Source: Costus lasius (taxonomy: Eukaryota > Streptophyta > Magnoliopsida > Zingiberales > Costaceae). Taken from it: DNA of 64,000 nucleotides. Below the pieces are notes generated by a model. That model was not told where the DNA came from, made no database searches, and saw nothing but the letters and a program-made list of their open reading frames with translations. The position numbers and the translations under genes were made by a program. The stretch covers positions 86,273,178-86,337,177 of the forward strand of contig CM050449.1 in assembly GCA_027563935.2 (NCBI GenBank). The letters run 5' to 3'. Shown piece after piece: positions 44,096-54,960 of this stretch (its first letter is position 1; each line of letters starts with the position of its first letter).

Positions 44096-45836
44096 ATTCT
44101 GCTTATCTGACTGGGTGTTTTCTTGCTGTGATTTTAAAAAACTGGGTTGTAAAAATTTTTGATCTTTGGCATAACATGGAAATACTCATCTTTGTCTATC
44201 ATCTGGATATTTTTTCTGAATTTTAAAGTCCATGGATCATTCTAAAACACCTAGCAACTTTTCGATTCTGATTAATTTCTGCAGCAGTTTCCTTCTGACT
44301 AATCTGATTAGCACTTTTGCTGCAGCTTTTTAAGATGTTTCGATGACTTGAAAATCTGATTTTTCACATGGAATATGAAGTTTGTGTGTCGTTCTATCTC
44401 GTGGATTAATTGATTTCATGATTTTATTTTCTGATCATTTTAGGACACATGACAACTTTTTGGATCTGATTAACTTTTGTGCAGTTTTTGCAGTTTTGTA
44501 ATCTGAGTAGCCTTCGTTCTGTTGATACCCTAAATTCCTAAAAGATTTTGATCCTTCAATTTTTATACATCTGAAAAGAACGAGTTTCATTCTATCACAT
44601 GGTTCTGTCCATTTTCTTTTTGGATCATTAAATCTTATTTTTGGGTATGGCTACTTTTCTTAAAAAAATTCACTGGCTGCACTGTTTGATTTCTACCTGT
44701 TATAGCTTCTTTTGCCTCTAGATCCAGAAATCTTCAAGAGCAACTGTCTTTCACCTCTAGCCACCACTGCATCTGCCTCTGACATCACTATTTCCAGCCG
44801 TCGACACTGGATTATACCATTTGCAGATTCTTACTTCTTCTACTGCCTCTTATTCTATTGATTTTATTTATTTATGCAGCAGACTCTATTAGTGACTGAT
44901 TCTTTCTATTTTTTTGCAGAGCCATCTCTCGCACCCACCGGCCGATGATCTCACCTCCAGGACTGTATTCTCTAGCAGGCCACTAGTGATTACTCACTCT
45001 ACTATCAGCACCACCACCGTCATTGCTAGTAGTTTTTCAGCTAGCCTCTGTTCACCCTCTGCTTCTTGCCTACTCGACTCTTTTCACTGGCATCCTCTTC
45101 AAACCTCCGGCGACATCTCTGATTCTCCCTTGAGAAAATTATTTTTATAGACTATTTTTAGACTGAGCCTTATGTACCTTAAATTGTGCAGGTAAAATTT
45201 TCAAAAGGCACATCTTTGGACCCAACAGCATCTGCCCCGACACTATTTTTAGTCTGAGCCTTATGTATTTTTGGTCAGAGCCTGCTATATAGTTTTGTGA
45301 GTATTGTTTGCACTCTCTTATTCATGATTATTTCATATGGTTGCATCTTTGATTTACTTTGAATGTATCACTCACTGATATTTCTACTCGATGTGGTCTC
45401 TTGAATCAATCATTTTACACTTTTGACCATGATTGTTTGAGTTTGATGCTTCACATCTTTTTGCAGTGATTTTGATATATTTTGATGTTTAAAAATTTTT
45501 ATGACTCGAGTCCATGTGATGAGGGGTGTATGAATTTTTCTATGATGATGAATGTGTTCATACTTGTGATTAGGGAGAGACCTATCATGTTGAGTTTATT
45601 TCTTCAATGCATATCTATCTTTGAAATTTGACATTGGTTGATGCATGAAATTTTGGGTAGATGTATTATTTGAGGAATAAGATCTAAGGTGAACCTATTC
45701 TTTTGAATAAAATGAGTATATGAGTATGATTTGAGAATTGAGATCAATTGATCAACCTAGTAGATGTTTAGTCTATTTTGCTATTTATTGGGAAATAAGA
45801 ATCCAAGATCCATAAAAATAGTGAGAGACTCCCATA

Positions 45837-45871
45837 CTTGGCACTATGTAAAATTGATAGTGGTACCTAAG
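45837..45871 (+). promoter_or_regulatory. Conserved hairpin 1 upstream of element F 3' LTR
   Basis: CTTGG-CACTAT, 9-nt loop, ATAGTG-GTACC-TAAG. The stem pairs fully with a GTA bulge. Confidence 0.6.
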
Positions 45872-45932
45872 ACATGAGTTGAAGTCTATGCATAAAAAAA
45901 TAATTAGAGATAAAAAGAATAAGACTCCTCTA

Positions 45933-45966
45933 CTTGGCACTATGCAAAATTGATAGTGGTACCGAA
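45933..45966 (+). promoter_or_regulatory. Conserved hairpin 2 upstream of element F 3' LTR
   Basis: CTTGG-CACTAT, loop, ATAGTG-GTACC-GAAG. The spacing to hairpin 1 is about 96 bp, as in B and C. Confidence 0.6.
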
Positions 45967-46376
45967 GATAAGAGTTGAAGTCAAAAATAAAAAGAGTGTA
46001 TCTAAGTGGCTACATGTCATCTTTACAAAAATAAACAAAATACATAAAAAAGGGAAAAACATTATGTGTGAAAAAAGATCTTGGAAACTTAATTCCTGTA
46101 AACAAAAGCATGATAGATTTGAACTGAAAATTAGGTGAAATCATGAGATTGAAAATTCTATTTATTATACAAATTGCAAAGTTTTATTTGATTGAGTTGT
46201 GGATCTAGATGATTGAATTCTAAGAATGATATGTTTATTTGAAGTTTTGTGAAACAATTGATGGAATTTTTCATTGATGATTGTATTTTAGAAATTTATT
46301 GAGCATAAAAAGGTTATTTTTTTAATCAATTTTTAATTTTTGCTTGAGGACAAGCAAAGTTTGAGCCTTATGTTTT

Positions 46377-47680
46377 TGATGACACCAAAATATATAATAT
46401 ATTTATAATATATTTTGTATCATTTTATATAACTTTTCATGCTCAATTGAAGATCTTTTGCTTATTTTTATGCCAAAATTATCAAATATTACAAAATCTA
46501 CTTCTATTTTGGTTTTTCATGATTTTCAGGTAAAAAGACACTATTTTGGAGTGTTTTCGAGAAAAATCAAACAAATGGAAGAATTCTCATCATCAAAAAG
46601 AAGATACATGACAAATTTCATGCAAAACGGAGCAACTCACCAAAATACGGTAGTGTCGTAATATATATTACGGTACCGTATTTTCATACGATACCATAAT
46701 ATCGAGCCACTACCGTAATTTGGAGAAATTCTGAACTGAGACTTTTTGTGATTTTACGGCACTGCCGTAAAGAATTATACAGGCCATATTTTCCGGACAC
46801 TTCAGACCAGAGAACGCAAGCGATTTTACGGCACTACTATGAAATATTACATTGCCGTATTTTGAAACGCATTCAGAACATAATAAATTGTTAAAATTAC
46901 GGCACGGCCATAATTTATTTTATGGTACCGTATTTTGGGCAATTTTTGACTAGAAAACTGCAAAGAAAATACGGCACTACCGTATTTTAAATTACGGTAC
47001 CATATTTTATACGTGGACCGGCGAGTTTTTTGGGCTGAAACTTGCGTGGATCATAACTTTTGATCCAGAGATCCAAATTGAGATCCGAAAGTTGCTGCCG
47101 ACTCGTTGTTAATAGGAGAAGATGTACAAAGTGAAAGCACCAATGTTTATCCAGTATTGAGAGAGCAATCGATAGAGAGGCGGTTAGGGTTTGGCCTCAC
47201 ACCGAGAGGCGTAGAGGGCACCTCAAGCTGTGATTTTCACTCAGAAGCTTCGCCTGGAGGAGAGGAGGATGCACCAGAAGTTTCAGAGCAAAAGGAGTTC
47301 GATTGGAGGAGGAATCAACGAAAGAATGTCACCAGCACTGTTCATACGCGTGATTACGGCTGTAATTTCTATTATAGCCGTGTTGTAACGTCTATTCTCT
47401 CCTTCTTTTTGATTTTTGATGCTATGAAACTATGGTTGATTGTATTTCTCTTTCCATGCAAGCTTAAACATATTTTGGGACATGAGTGTAATCCCTTTGA
47501 TTTTATATGATTAGATAACTTTTTATTTCATCATGATATTTTTGGCATGGTAATTTTACTTAAGAGATTATTGTCTTTAATCATTTCTAGTATCATGCAT
47601 TAACATGTTTTAGAGTTTTTGTGTATGGACTGAGAAGATAATACCCATAAACTTGGAACCCTAGAATTTATGGTAGGAGC
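46377..47680 (+). repeat. 3' LTR of element F, truncated by element G
   Basis: Starts TGATGACACC after TTTGAGCCTTATGTTTT, and matches 40767-41500 at its right part. It stops at GGTAGGAGC where G begins; the remainder (about 580 bp) is not found on G's far side. Confidence 0.88.
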
Positions 47681-49585
47681 TGATGACACCAAAATATATA
47701 GTATATTTTGTATCATTTTCTATACCTTTTTCATGCTAAATTGAAGATCTTTTTACTTGTTTTTATGCTAAATTCATCGAATATTGCAAAGTCTACTTCT
47801 ATTTTGGTTTTTTATGTTTTTCAGGTAAAAAGGCACTATTTTGAGACATTTTCAAGCAAAATCAAAGACATGAAAGAGTTACCATCATCAAGAGAAGATC
47901 ATCCAAGAAATTTCTTGCAAAACGGAGCAACTCAGCAAAATACGGCAGTGCCGTAATCCATTTTATGGTACCGTAATTTCAGACAATACCATAAAATCAG
48001 AACACTGCCGTAATTTGGAGGATTTTCCGAACAGAAAGTTTTTGTGATTTTACGGCACTACCGTAAAGAATTACACTGCCGTATTTTTCAGCGCTTTCAG
48101 AACAGAAACCTTTGCTGATTTTACGGCACGGCCGTAAACGATTCTACGATACCGTATTTCCCAAGCGATCCAGACCAGAGAACTCGTCCGATTTTACGGC
48201 ACCATCGAGAAATATTTTACGGGCCGTAATTTTGACTTTCAGTGCACAGAATGAAAATACGGCACTGCCGTAAAATATAACACGGCCGTAATTTCCAGTC
48301 AAAAATGCGAGTTTTCCGCGGCCGAATCTTGCGCGGGCCATAACTTTTGATCCAGAGCTCCAAATTTAGAACCGAAAGTTGCTACGGACTCATCTTTAAG
48401 AGGCGAAGACACATGCATGGAAAGGGGGAACTTTTATCCAGCATTGAGAGAGCAATTGACAGAGAGGTGGTTAGGGTTTGGCCTCACACCGAGAGGCGTA
48501 GAGGGCACCTCTCACCGTGATTTTCACTCAGAAGCTTCGCCTGGAGGATAGGAGGAAGCACCAGAAGTTTCAAAGCAAACGGAGTTTGATTGGAGGAGGA
48601 ATCAAGGAAAGAACGCCGCTGGCACTGTTCATACGCGTGATTACGGCTGTAATTTCTATTACAGCCGTGTTGTAAAGTTTATTTTTTCCTTTTCTTCAAT
48701 TTTTGACACTTTAAAACTATGGTTGATTGTATTTCTCTCTCCATGCTTGCTTAGACATATTGTGGGACATGGGGTGTAATCCCTTTGATTTTTAATGATT
48801 ATATAATCTTTTCTTTCGTCATGATAATTCTAATTTGATAATTTTACCTATGCGATTATTGTTCTAAGTTTCTCCTTAGTTTACTTTTTGTCATCATGAA
48901 TAGAGTTCTTACATTAAGGACCGAAAGGTGACATACTTGAGAACTGGAACCCTAAAATTGATTAATAGGAACTCACCGTAAGAAATTAGGTTAAGTTCTT
49001 ATTTCTTTATTTTAGATGACTAATTGCCTTGATGATGATTATGAACCTAGGATTAAGTTAGTGTGTCAAACGTGGAGATCTTGCACGAAAGTGAGGATCG
49101 AAACGTTGGAGAACCATAGGTAGAACTTGTGTTGAGTCTCGGATGCACGAAAGTGATCCTTGAGATTCCGCTTTAGATAATCAACCTAGAATTCGGATGC
49201 ATGAAAGTGATCTTGAGTTCTTTGATTGATGATTTACTTATCATCAGCTTGGGATAAATCTTGCGCGAAAGCAAGGATTTGTCTCTGCATGGTTGTCTGC
49301 ACGAAAGTGAGATAATCCCCTTATGAAGTAAATTAAGTCTTTATCAAATTAGAATTTGATTGATGAACATCCTTATATATCCAGTCATGAAAATCAAGGT
49401 GGATGAAACCCTAGTCCCAATTTATCTCTCTGATTATCTTTCGTGTTCTCTTTATATCGTTCACTTGCATCATATTCGGTTTACTTAGCTAGCTGGAATA
49501 CAACTATTCGGTACTTTACAATAAGGTCTCTATGGTTCGATATTTTTATTACTTCGAAGTATCCGTGCACTTGCGGAATCCTATC
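47681..49585 (+). repeat. 5' LTR of element G, 1905 bp
   Basis: TGATGACACC to CCTATCA. The palindrome array is at about 47938-48300, a perfect hairpin at 48643-48668, and five GCACGAAAGTGA-type words lie between 49083 and 49310. It is the clearest complete LTR of this family. Confidence 0.92.
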
Positions 49586-49592
49586 AAGTTTT

Positions 49593-49610
49593 TGGCGCCA
49601 TTGCCGGGGA
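49593..49610 (+). promoter_or_regulatory. Primer-binding site, tRNA-Asp type, element G
   Basis: TGGCGCCATTGCCGGGGA, one mismatch from perfect. Confidence 0.9.
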
Positions 49611-49917
49611 CCTTAGTTTTGTTAATATCAAAATAGTTGTTAGTATTGCTAGACTAAGTTTTATTTGTTTTAGATTTAACTTTGTTTTTTTTCTTTTTGC
49701 AGGTTTTGGACTTTCACAGTTGTGACAGAACTGAGAATTTCTGTAATTTGTGAATTTACTTGTGTTTTAGATTTTCTATTTTTGTTATATATTCTGAAAA
49801 AAAAATAAATAAATTGCAACAAGGTGATAAATTAGATTGATTGATTCATTGATTGGTTGATTGATAAATTAGATTGATTGGTGTTGGATTATCTTTCTGT
49901 CCCTGATAAAATTGAAA

Positions 49918-50950
49918 ATGACTCCTAATTACAACTTATGGTTCCCTGAAAAAAATAGGGTATACATGCAACAAGGTGAGCATAAATATTATTCACATAT
50001 GACTATTGCAGAAATAGCGAAATTACACTCTAATTCTGTTACATGTAATATTTGTAAGTCTTCTGATCATTATACTTCTGATTGCAAAAATTTAATACCT
50101 CAAAATTCTAATTCTTCCTATTACCTAGATGATCATTATGATTCTAGTTGGAAAAATCAAACTTCTTTTTATGATGATTGCTCTGATCATGTTTTTGTGT
50201 CATGCTTTGAGGATACTAAAAAATCTAGCTTAGAGACTATGTTAGAAAGATTTATGGCTGATCAAGAAAAATTCATGTCAAATCAAAACCAACTCATGAC
50301 AAATAGAAGTAAAAAATTTGAAGATCTTAAGGAGATGACTAGTCAACTTACTTCTCGGATAGAATCTTTGAATGCTAATACTGAATTGCTAGAAACCCAG
50401 ATTGCACAACAAGCATGTTTATTTGAGTTTGAAACTGAAGAACTTGATTTAGAAAAATCCCCTCTGATTATGATTGTTTTGAGATTGAGCCTTATGTGAA
50501 TATTCATGAATCTCACTCTAATTTTGATTGTTGTGAAATTGATTCATCTGCTAATTTATTTGTGGAAAAGGTTGAGAAAATTGAAATTGAAAAACCTTCT
50601 TTTGATAATAATTCTGATTTTGATGAAAACTTATTTATGGTTAAATCTGATGAGCTTGATAAAGGGTTAAAAATTATAGACATTGATGAACCCCATTATG
50701 ATTTTGGTGATATTTTTGAAATTAATGATAAATCTCTTGTGGTCAACTCTGATTCTATTAATTCTTTTTCATATGATTCTGATTTTGACTCTTCCGATGA
50801 TGAATTATTTGTGGGGAAGCATGAGGAAATTGATTTTGAACAGTCTCACTTTGATTTTGATGATAATTTTAAAATTGACAAATTATTTGATGATATGCAT
50901 GAGAAATTTGAAAAGAATTTGAATTTTATTAACACTGATGAATCTCACCA
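49918..50950 (+). pseudogene. Zinc-knuckle/acidic protein, element G copy, frameshifted and truncated
   Basis: Starts MTPNYNLWFPEKNRVYMQQ, so its first residues differ from C and F. The knuckle is CNICKSSDHYTSDC. A coiled-coil stretch (ETMLERFMADQEKFMSNQNQ through LLETQIAQQ) is longer than in F. A one-base loss near 50462 shifts the frame; the second frame continues with the acidic region (DFGDIFEINDKSLVVNSDS, SDFDSSDDELFVGKHEEID) almost identical to C. It ends at the LINE junction without the hydrophobic C-terminus. Confidence 0.82.
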
Positions 50951-51813
50951 CACTGTTGAATCTCAGCATGAAAAGAATTCTTCCATGCATTTAAATGTTG
51001 GACCAGGTATGGAGGTGTTGGACCATGCATGATGTATAATATTGTTTGCTTCAGTATACTCATTCCATATTGCTTTGTAGTGAAAAGGTGGCCTTTATGG
51101 TTGGCTCTAGAGTTAATGTTGAGCAATAGCGAGTTGTGGTCAAAGACAGCGCAAGGCAAATGAACAACACCAGAGTTTGTCTGCGGGTTGACCTACTTGT
51201 AGTTGGTCATGACTGTGTCAAGCCTACAAAGAATTTTCATACGCTCCTTTTGGTTTTTGGCCCAAGTGAAGGGGAGCTTTCAAACCTAAATCAATGAGGC
51301 CATGGGTACTTACAAAGGTTTTGAATTTTAGGATTGAGGAATTGAGAATAAAAGGAGATTCCCCTCTTTTCTCCCCTACATTGAGGATCCCCTACATTGA
51401 GGATGCAGTTAAAATCACCACATGCAAAGCAAGGAAAGTATGACAAGGAAATTTAATTAAAATTATTCCACATATAATTCCTGGCAGAGTAGAGCATTGA
51501 AGAATTGAGAAGCTACTGATGTTACCGCAACATCAGCTTTGGAACTGATCCACGCCATGTAGATACCACCCGAAGAACACTGTGCTGGAGCCATTAGATG
51601 TTTCCAGTCCCTTATAAGAATTTTGGTTGATGCTGAAGCCTCTGGTTTGCTAAGGTGGGATTCTTGGAGCACCATAAGATTTGGACCAAATCGCACTTTC
51701 TAGATTTGGACCAAATCGCACTTTCTAGATTTGGAGTAGCTTCTGAAGATTTGGACCAAATCGCACTTTCTTCCAACTCCTCTACAATTCTATGAGAGCA
51801 ACTTCATTGGCAT
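50951..51813 (-). pseudogene. LINE endonuclease-domain fragment
   Basis: The minus strand starts MPMKLLS, stop, NCRGVGRK (Trp codon changed to TAG), the classic N-terminus of plant L1-type ORF2 endonuclease. It continues MVLQESHLSKPEAS and SSGGIYMAW, then after frameshifts a GDFN-like area, FTWAKNQKERMKILCRLDTV and FDHNSLLLNI (SDH-like block), ending in HHAWSNTSIPGPTFKCME. Several frames are needed, so it is dead. The word AGATTTGGACCAAATCGCAC is repeated three times at 51678-51765 near its 5' end. The reverse transcriptase is missing; the fragment ends against element G. Confidence 0.8.
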
Positions 51814-52413
51814 GTTAAACATTATTGACGAATGATAGAAGACGAGGATGAGGAATTAGTCCTTCACCCTGGGGCTAGACATTAGTCTAGCTGTCTCGTG
51901 GTTTAAGGTCTTTGGGCCTAGTGTCTAGTGTCGATGCTTAATGATGAAGTAGCACTGAGCCTTGGGCAAGTGTACGGCGCTGGTGTTCCATCTAAAACTC
52001 TTCTTTCTGGCCTCCAAAAATACTGCTGAGCCTGAATTTGGCACTGTCTGTTTGTCTAAAATTTCATATAGATTTTTATTTAAACAATATAGATTATAAA
52101 GTAATAAACTTGTAAATAGTATTTAAAAGAGAGTTAGAAACATATAACTCAGAAGCGCGTTGCAGCTTGTCCTTAGGTTAAAATTTGAACTCTCGTATGA
52201 GTTAATTCCAGATTAAACACCCAAGATAAAATCGAGTATTCTTCTCCTATGGGTATGACTGAGGAGAAGTTAATCGGACGCCTTTTCAATAATAAACAGT
52301 AAAAAAACTAAGATGATAAAATAAAAAGAAAAAAAGAGAAAAAAGGAAAAGAGAAAGCTCTCAATCTCATGCGAGAGCATGCGATTTTAAGCTTTTTCTT
52401 ATAAACATTAGTA
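51814..52413. other. No recognised gene
   Basis: AT-rich sequence between the LINE fragment and a host exon remnant. I see no supported feature. Confidence 0.5.
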
Positions 52414-52611
52414 TTAAAAGCTAACATTAATTTTTTTCTTCATTTTTCTAACACGGTCAACAAGCCGCTCTTTTGAGGCGAGTGAGTTGACAGCCTTCTA
52501 CTGGAGAGCAGCTGCAACCTCCTCTAAGCTGAAGCTTTGGGAGGGGACAATGATAAGGTCTTGAGTCTCCTTTGGGTAACGCTCAATTTCCATCTGACCA
52601 GGAAGACTTGG
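52414..52611 (-). pseudogene. Unrecognised host gene, 3' exon part, left of element H
   Basis: The minus-strand reading SLPGQMEIERYPKETQDLII, then VPSQSFSLEEVAAALQ, a TAG stop, KAVNSLASKERLVDRVRKM joins in frame to the piece at 59323-59409 once element H and one copy of its target site are removed. The balanced composition, predicted helices and continuity suggest real coding sequence. I do not recognise the protein. The TAG and the 6.7-kb insertion argue that it is a dead gene or dead copy. CTTGG (52607-52611) is the left target duplication of H. Confidence 0.5.
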
Positions 52612-53614
52612 GGATAGGGTAAGAATTTTTTGCTCAACTCTGAAATTACTTTAGGTGTAATTTAGTTTAGATAAACGAAAGGCAATAGAACGTTTAAATT
52701 CTTTCTACTCTACCCGGCAGATTGTTAAAACCATCTGGAAGCTATCCAAGAGGAAAAAAAGGAAAACAAAAGATAAGTTCTTATGAAATCCAATTCAATT
52801 TGAAAATTAAGGGGACTGAAACAATGACTCATTGCACGCATCAATGGTATTTTAACATCAGATTCAACTAATTAAAGAAAATCTCATATAGCAAAGCTAT
52901 AGCAAGTTTGCCTTAACATCTGCTATAGCAGTTTAAAACTCATGATTCTCACTAATTTGTGGCAGATATTTTAAGAAATTACAAACAAAATATAGAATAC
53001 TGCTACGCTAAAATAGGTAGACAATGAGAAGAATTTCCATATCAAATTTAATAATGGATTTAGCACTTTATCAACCAACTGCGAGTTTTTTTTTTCCAAC
53101 AATATCTCTTGATAAAATGAATTGAAGAAACAGTTGATTTCAATTGATTCACGAAGAGTTCCAGAATGAAATTCAATACTCCATTAGGCAGCAAATATAG
53201 TTCACAGAAAAGTTCAAGTTCTTCATTCTCCCAAATAGTTCAAGGTCAAAGATAATTTCCACATTAGTGTTTTAGGAAAGAACAAAAATCGTCATAATAG
53301 TCTTTCAGGAAAAGAACAACAATCGGTAGCAGTAACAACAATCAGACTCAAGAATCGATTCCAAAGCAAATTGAAAAGATCTGGACTCCCAATTCTTTTT
53401 CTCCAGAAAATGGTAGAAGCTTTTCAGAAGTAAAGAAATTCATCCCTCTGTTCTCGCCGTCAATTAATTTTATACAAATAAGGGATGCCTTGATGGTGAC
53501 ACATGGCTGGCATCCTGGGCTTCCAAGTGGGTGCAGTTACATTCGAAAATGAATGGGTTTACTCCAAACCCGCTGAAGTGTCTCAAACCTTAGTCCTAGT
53601 TCATGACCTCATCA
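52612..53614 (-). repeat. 3' LTR of element H, about 1.0 kb
   Basis: GGATAGGGTAAG (eroded TGATGGGTAAG) to ATGACCTCATCA. AGGGAGAGA in element sense just inside it (53615-53623) is the likely polypurine tract. Confidence 0.85.
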
Positions 53615-53854
53615 TCTCTCCCTAAGTGAGAAGAATTCACCCCTAATGAATGACTTTCATAACTATCTAAACGATTATAATTTTGTTTTTCTTACAATGG
53701 ATCCATTTCTTCCTCTGGTTCGGTGGAATTGGACTGGTAAATCTTCTGATGGAGAATCAGTAAACTCTATCCTCATGTATGATACAATGTAATATCTTCC
53801 ATATTAAATGTAGTAATGATGCCTAGATCTGGAGGGAAGTCAATCACATATGCA

Positions 53855-54960
53855 TTATCTCATATTTTTATGCTTAACAGTACATGGTCCTATGCTCTGA
53901 TCATGCAATTTATCATTAGATCTAGGTGATAATCTCTCTGCTCTCAATCTCACCATAACATCTCCCTCACAAAATATTTGTGGCCTATGACGTTTATCAG
54001 CAAGATCTTTATATACAACATTTCTAATAGAGATTTTACGTTGAATTTCATATTGTAGTTCATGGACGTGTTGTGCAAAAGTCTCAGTAGAAGTTGACAT
54101 GTCAGTGGAAGCAATGGGTGATAAAATGTCAATAGGTTTGTTTGGTTGAGAGTCTAAAACAACTTGAAATGGGCTAAGACCAGTTGTTTTATTACTAGCA
54201 CTATTAAAAGCAAACTCGTCAAGTGAAAAAATTTCATCCCAATCAACTACATGGTCCCGTATAAGACACCATAGCAAGTTCCTAGACCCCTATAACTACC
54301 TCAGTCTGTCCATCCATTTGCAGATAATAGGTTGAAGAAAATTTTAGCTTTATCCCTAATAGTACCCGTAATGATTTCAAGAAATGACTTATAAATCTAG
54401 TATCCCGGTCATAGGTGATGGTTTTAGGTAACCCATACAACCACACAATTTCTTTGAAAAAAATAGAGGCAATATGAGAAACATATGTTGTTTTATGCAT
54501 TGGTAGAAAATGAGTCATTTTTTAAAAAAACAATCTACAACAACAAAATTAGAATCATGTCATGTGCGAGTACGGGGCAGTCCAAGTACAAAATCCACAT
54601 TGTTATCATGCCAAAGAGCTACCAGAATAGGTAAAGGCGGGTAAAGGGCTATATTTTTTCTCTGAGTTTTACCATGTTGGCAAGTACCACAATGGCAGAT
54701 AACTCAAGCAACATCTCTAGCAAGCCTAGGCCAAAAAAATTTGTTAGTGACAAGATAGCAAGTCCGGTGACGACCATGGTGACCGGCTGCACCACCCACA
54801 TGAAACTCCCAAATTAGAAAATCCCTAACAGAGGTTCTCAGAACACAAAGTCGGGAACCAAAATACAAGAAGCCATCTCTCATGGCATATTCAGGATCAA
54901 TAATCTGACCATCATTCATACTCCTCGCAATGTTATAAAAGTCTGGACAATCACTATATT
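53855..54960 (-). pseudogene. Integrase of element H
   Basis: The zinc region reads HVGGAAGHHGRHRTCYLVTN and FFWPRLARDV, followed by CHCGTCQ. The core follows in pieces: VVVDCFFKK, then the TITYDRDTRFISHFLKSL block (D conserved) and a YYLQMDGQTEV block with the third acidic residue. The C-terminal part is DWDEIFSLDEFAFNSASNKT, GLSPFQVV and GDVMVRLRAERL. Stops and frameshifts separate these, so only domain order can be trusted. Confidence 0.85.

Larger units (their letters stand above)
43812..46376 (+). other. Element F 3' untranslated internal region
   Basis: Contains a palindrome array (43905-44095), a 1-kb stretch shared with C (20877-21690), two copies of CTGAGCCTTATGTA (45163, 45254) and the hairpin pair. 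The open frame 44914-45150 is not open in C, so I do not call it a gene. Confidence 0.65.
40767..47680 (+). mobile_element. Element F: non-autonomous Athila-type element with an open zinc-knuckle ORF
   Basis: Order: partial LTR (40767-42081, missing about 610 bp of its 5' side), tRNA-Asp primer site, open ORF 42352-43749, double hairpin, palindrome array, long untranslated region, covarying hairpins, 3' LTR start (46377), cut at 47680 by element G. No RT or integrase. The internal layout equals element C. Confidence 0.9.
47681..50950 (+). mobile_element. Element G: non-autonomous Athila-type element, 3'-truncated
   Basis: A full 5' LTR, primer site and about 1 kb of the zinc-knuckle ORF are present. 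Similarity to C and F stops near 50950, where LINE sequence begins. No 3' LTR or target duplication can be seen. Confidence 0.88.

Noticed and set aside
44914..45150. Ser/Thr-rich 78-residue open frame in element F
   Set aside because: The homologous region of element C (about 20940-21130) is not open, so coding is not conserved.
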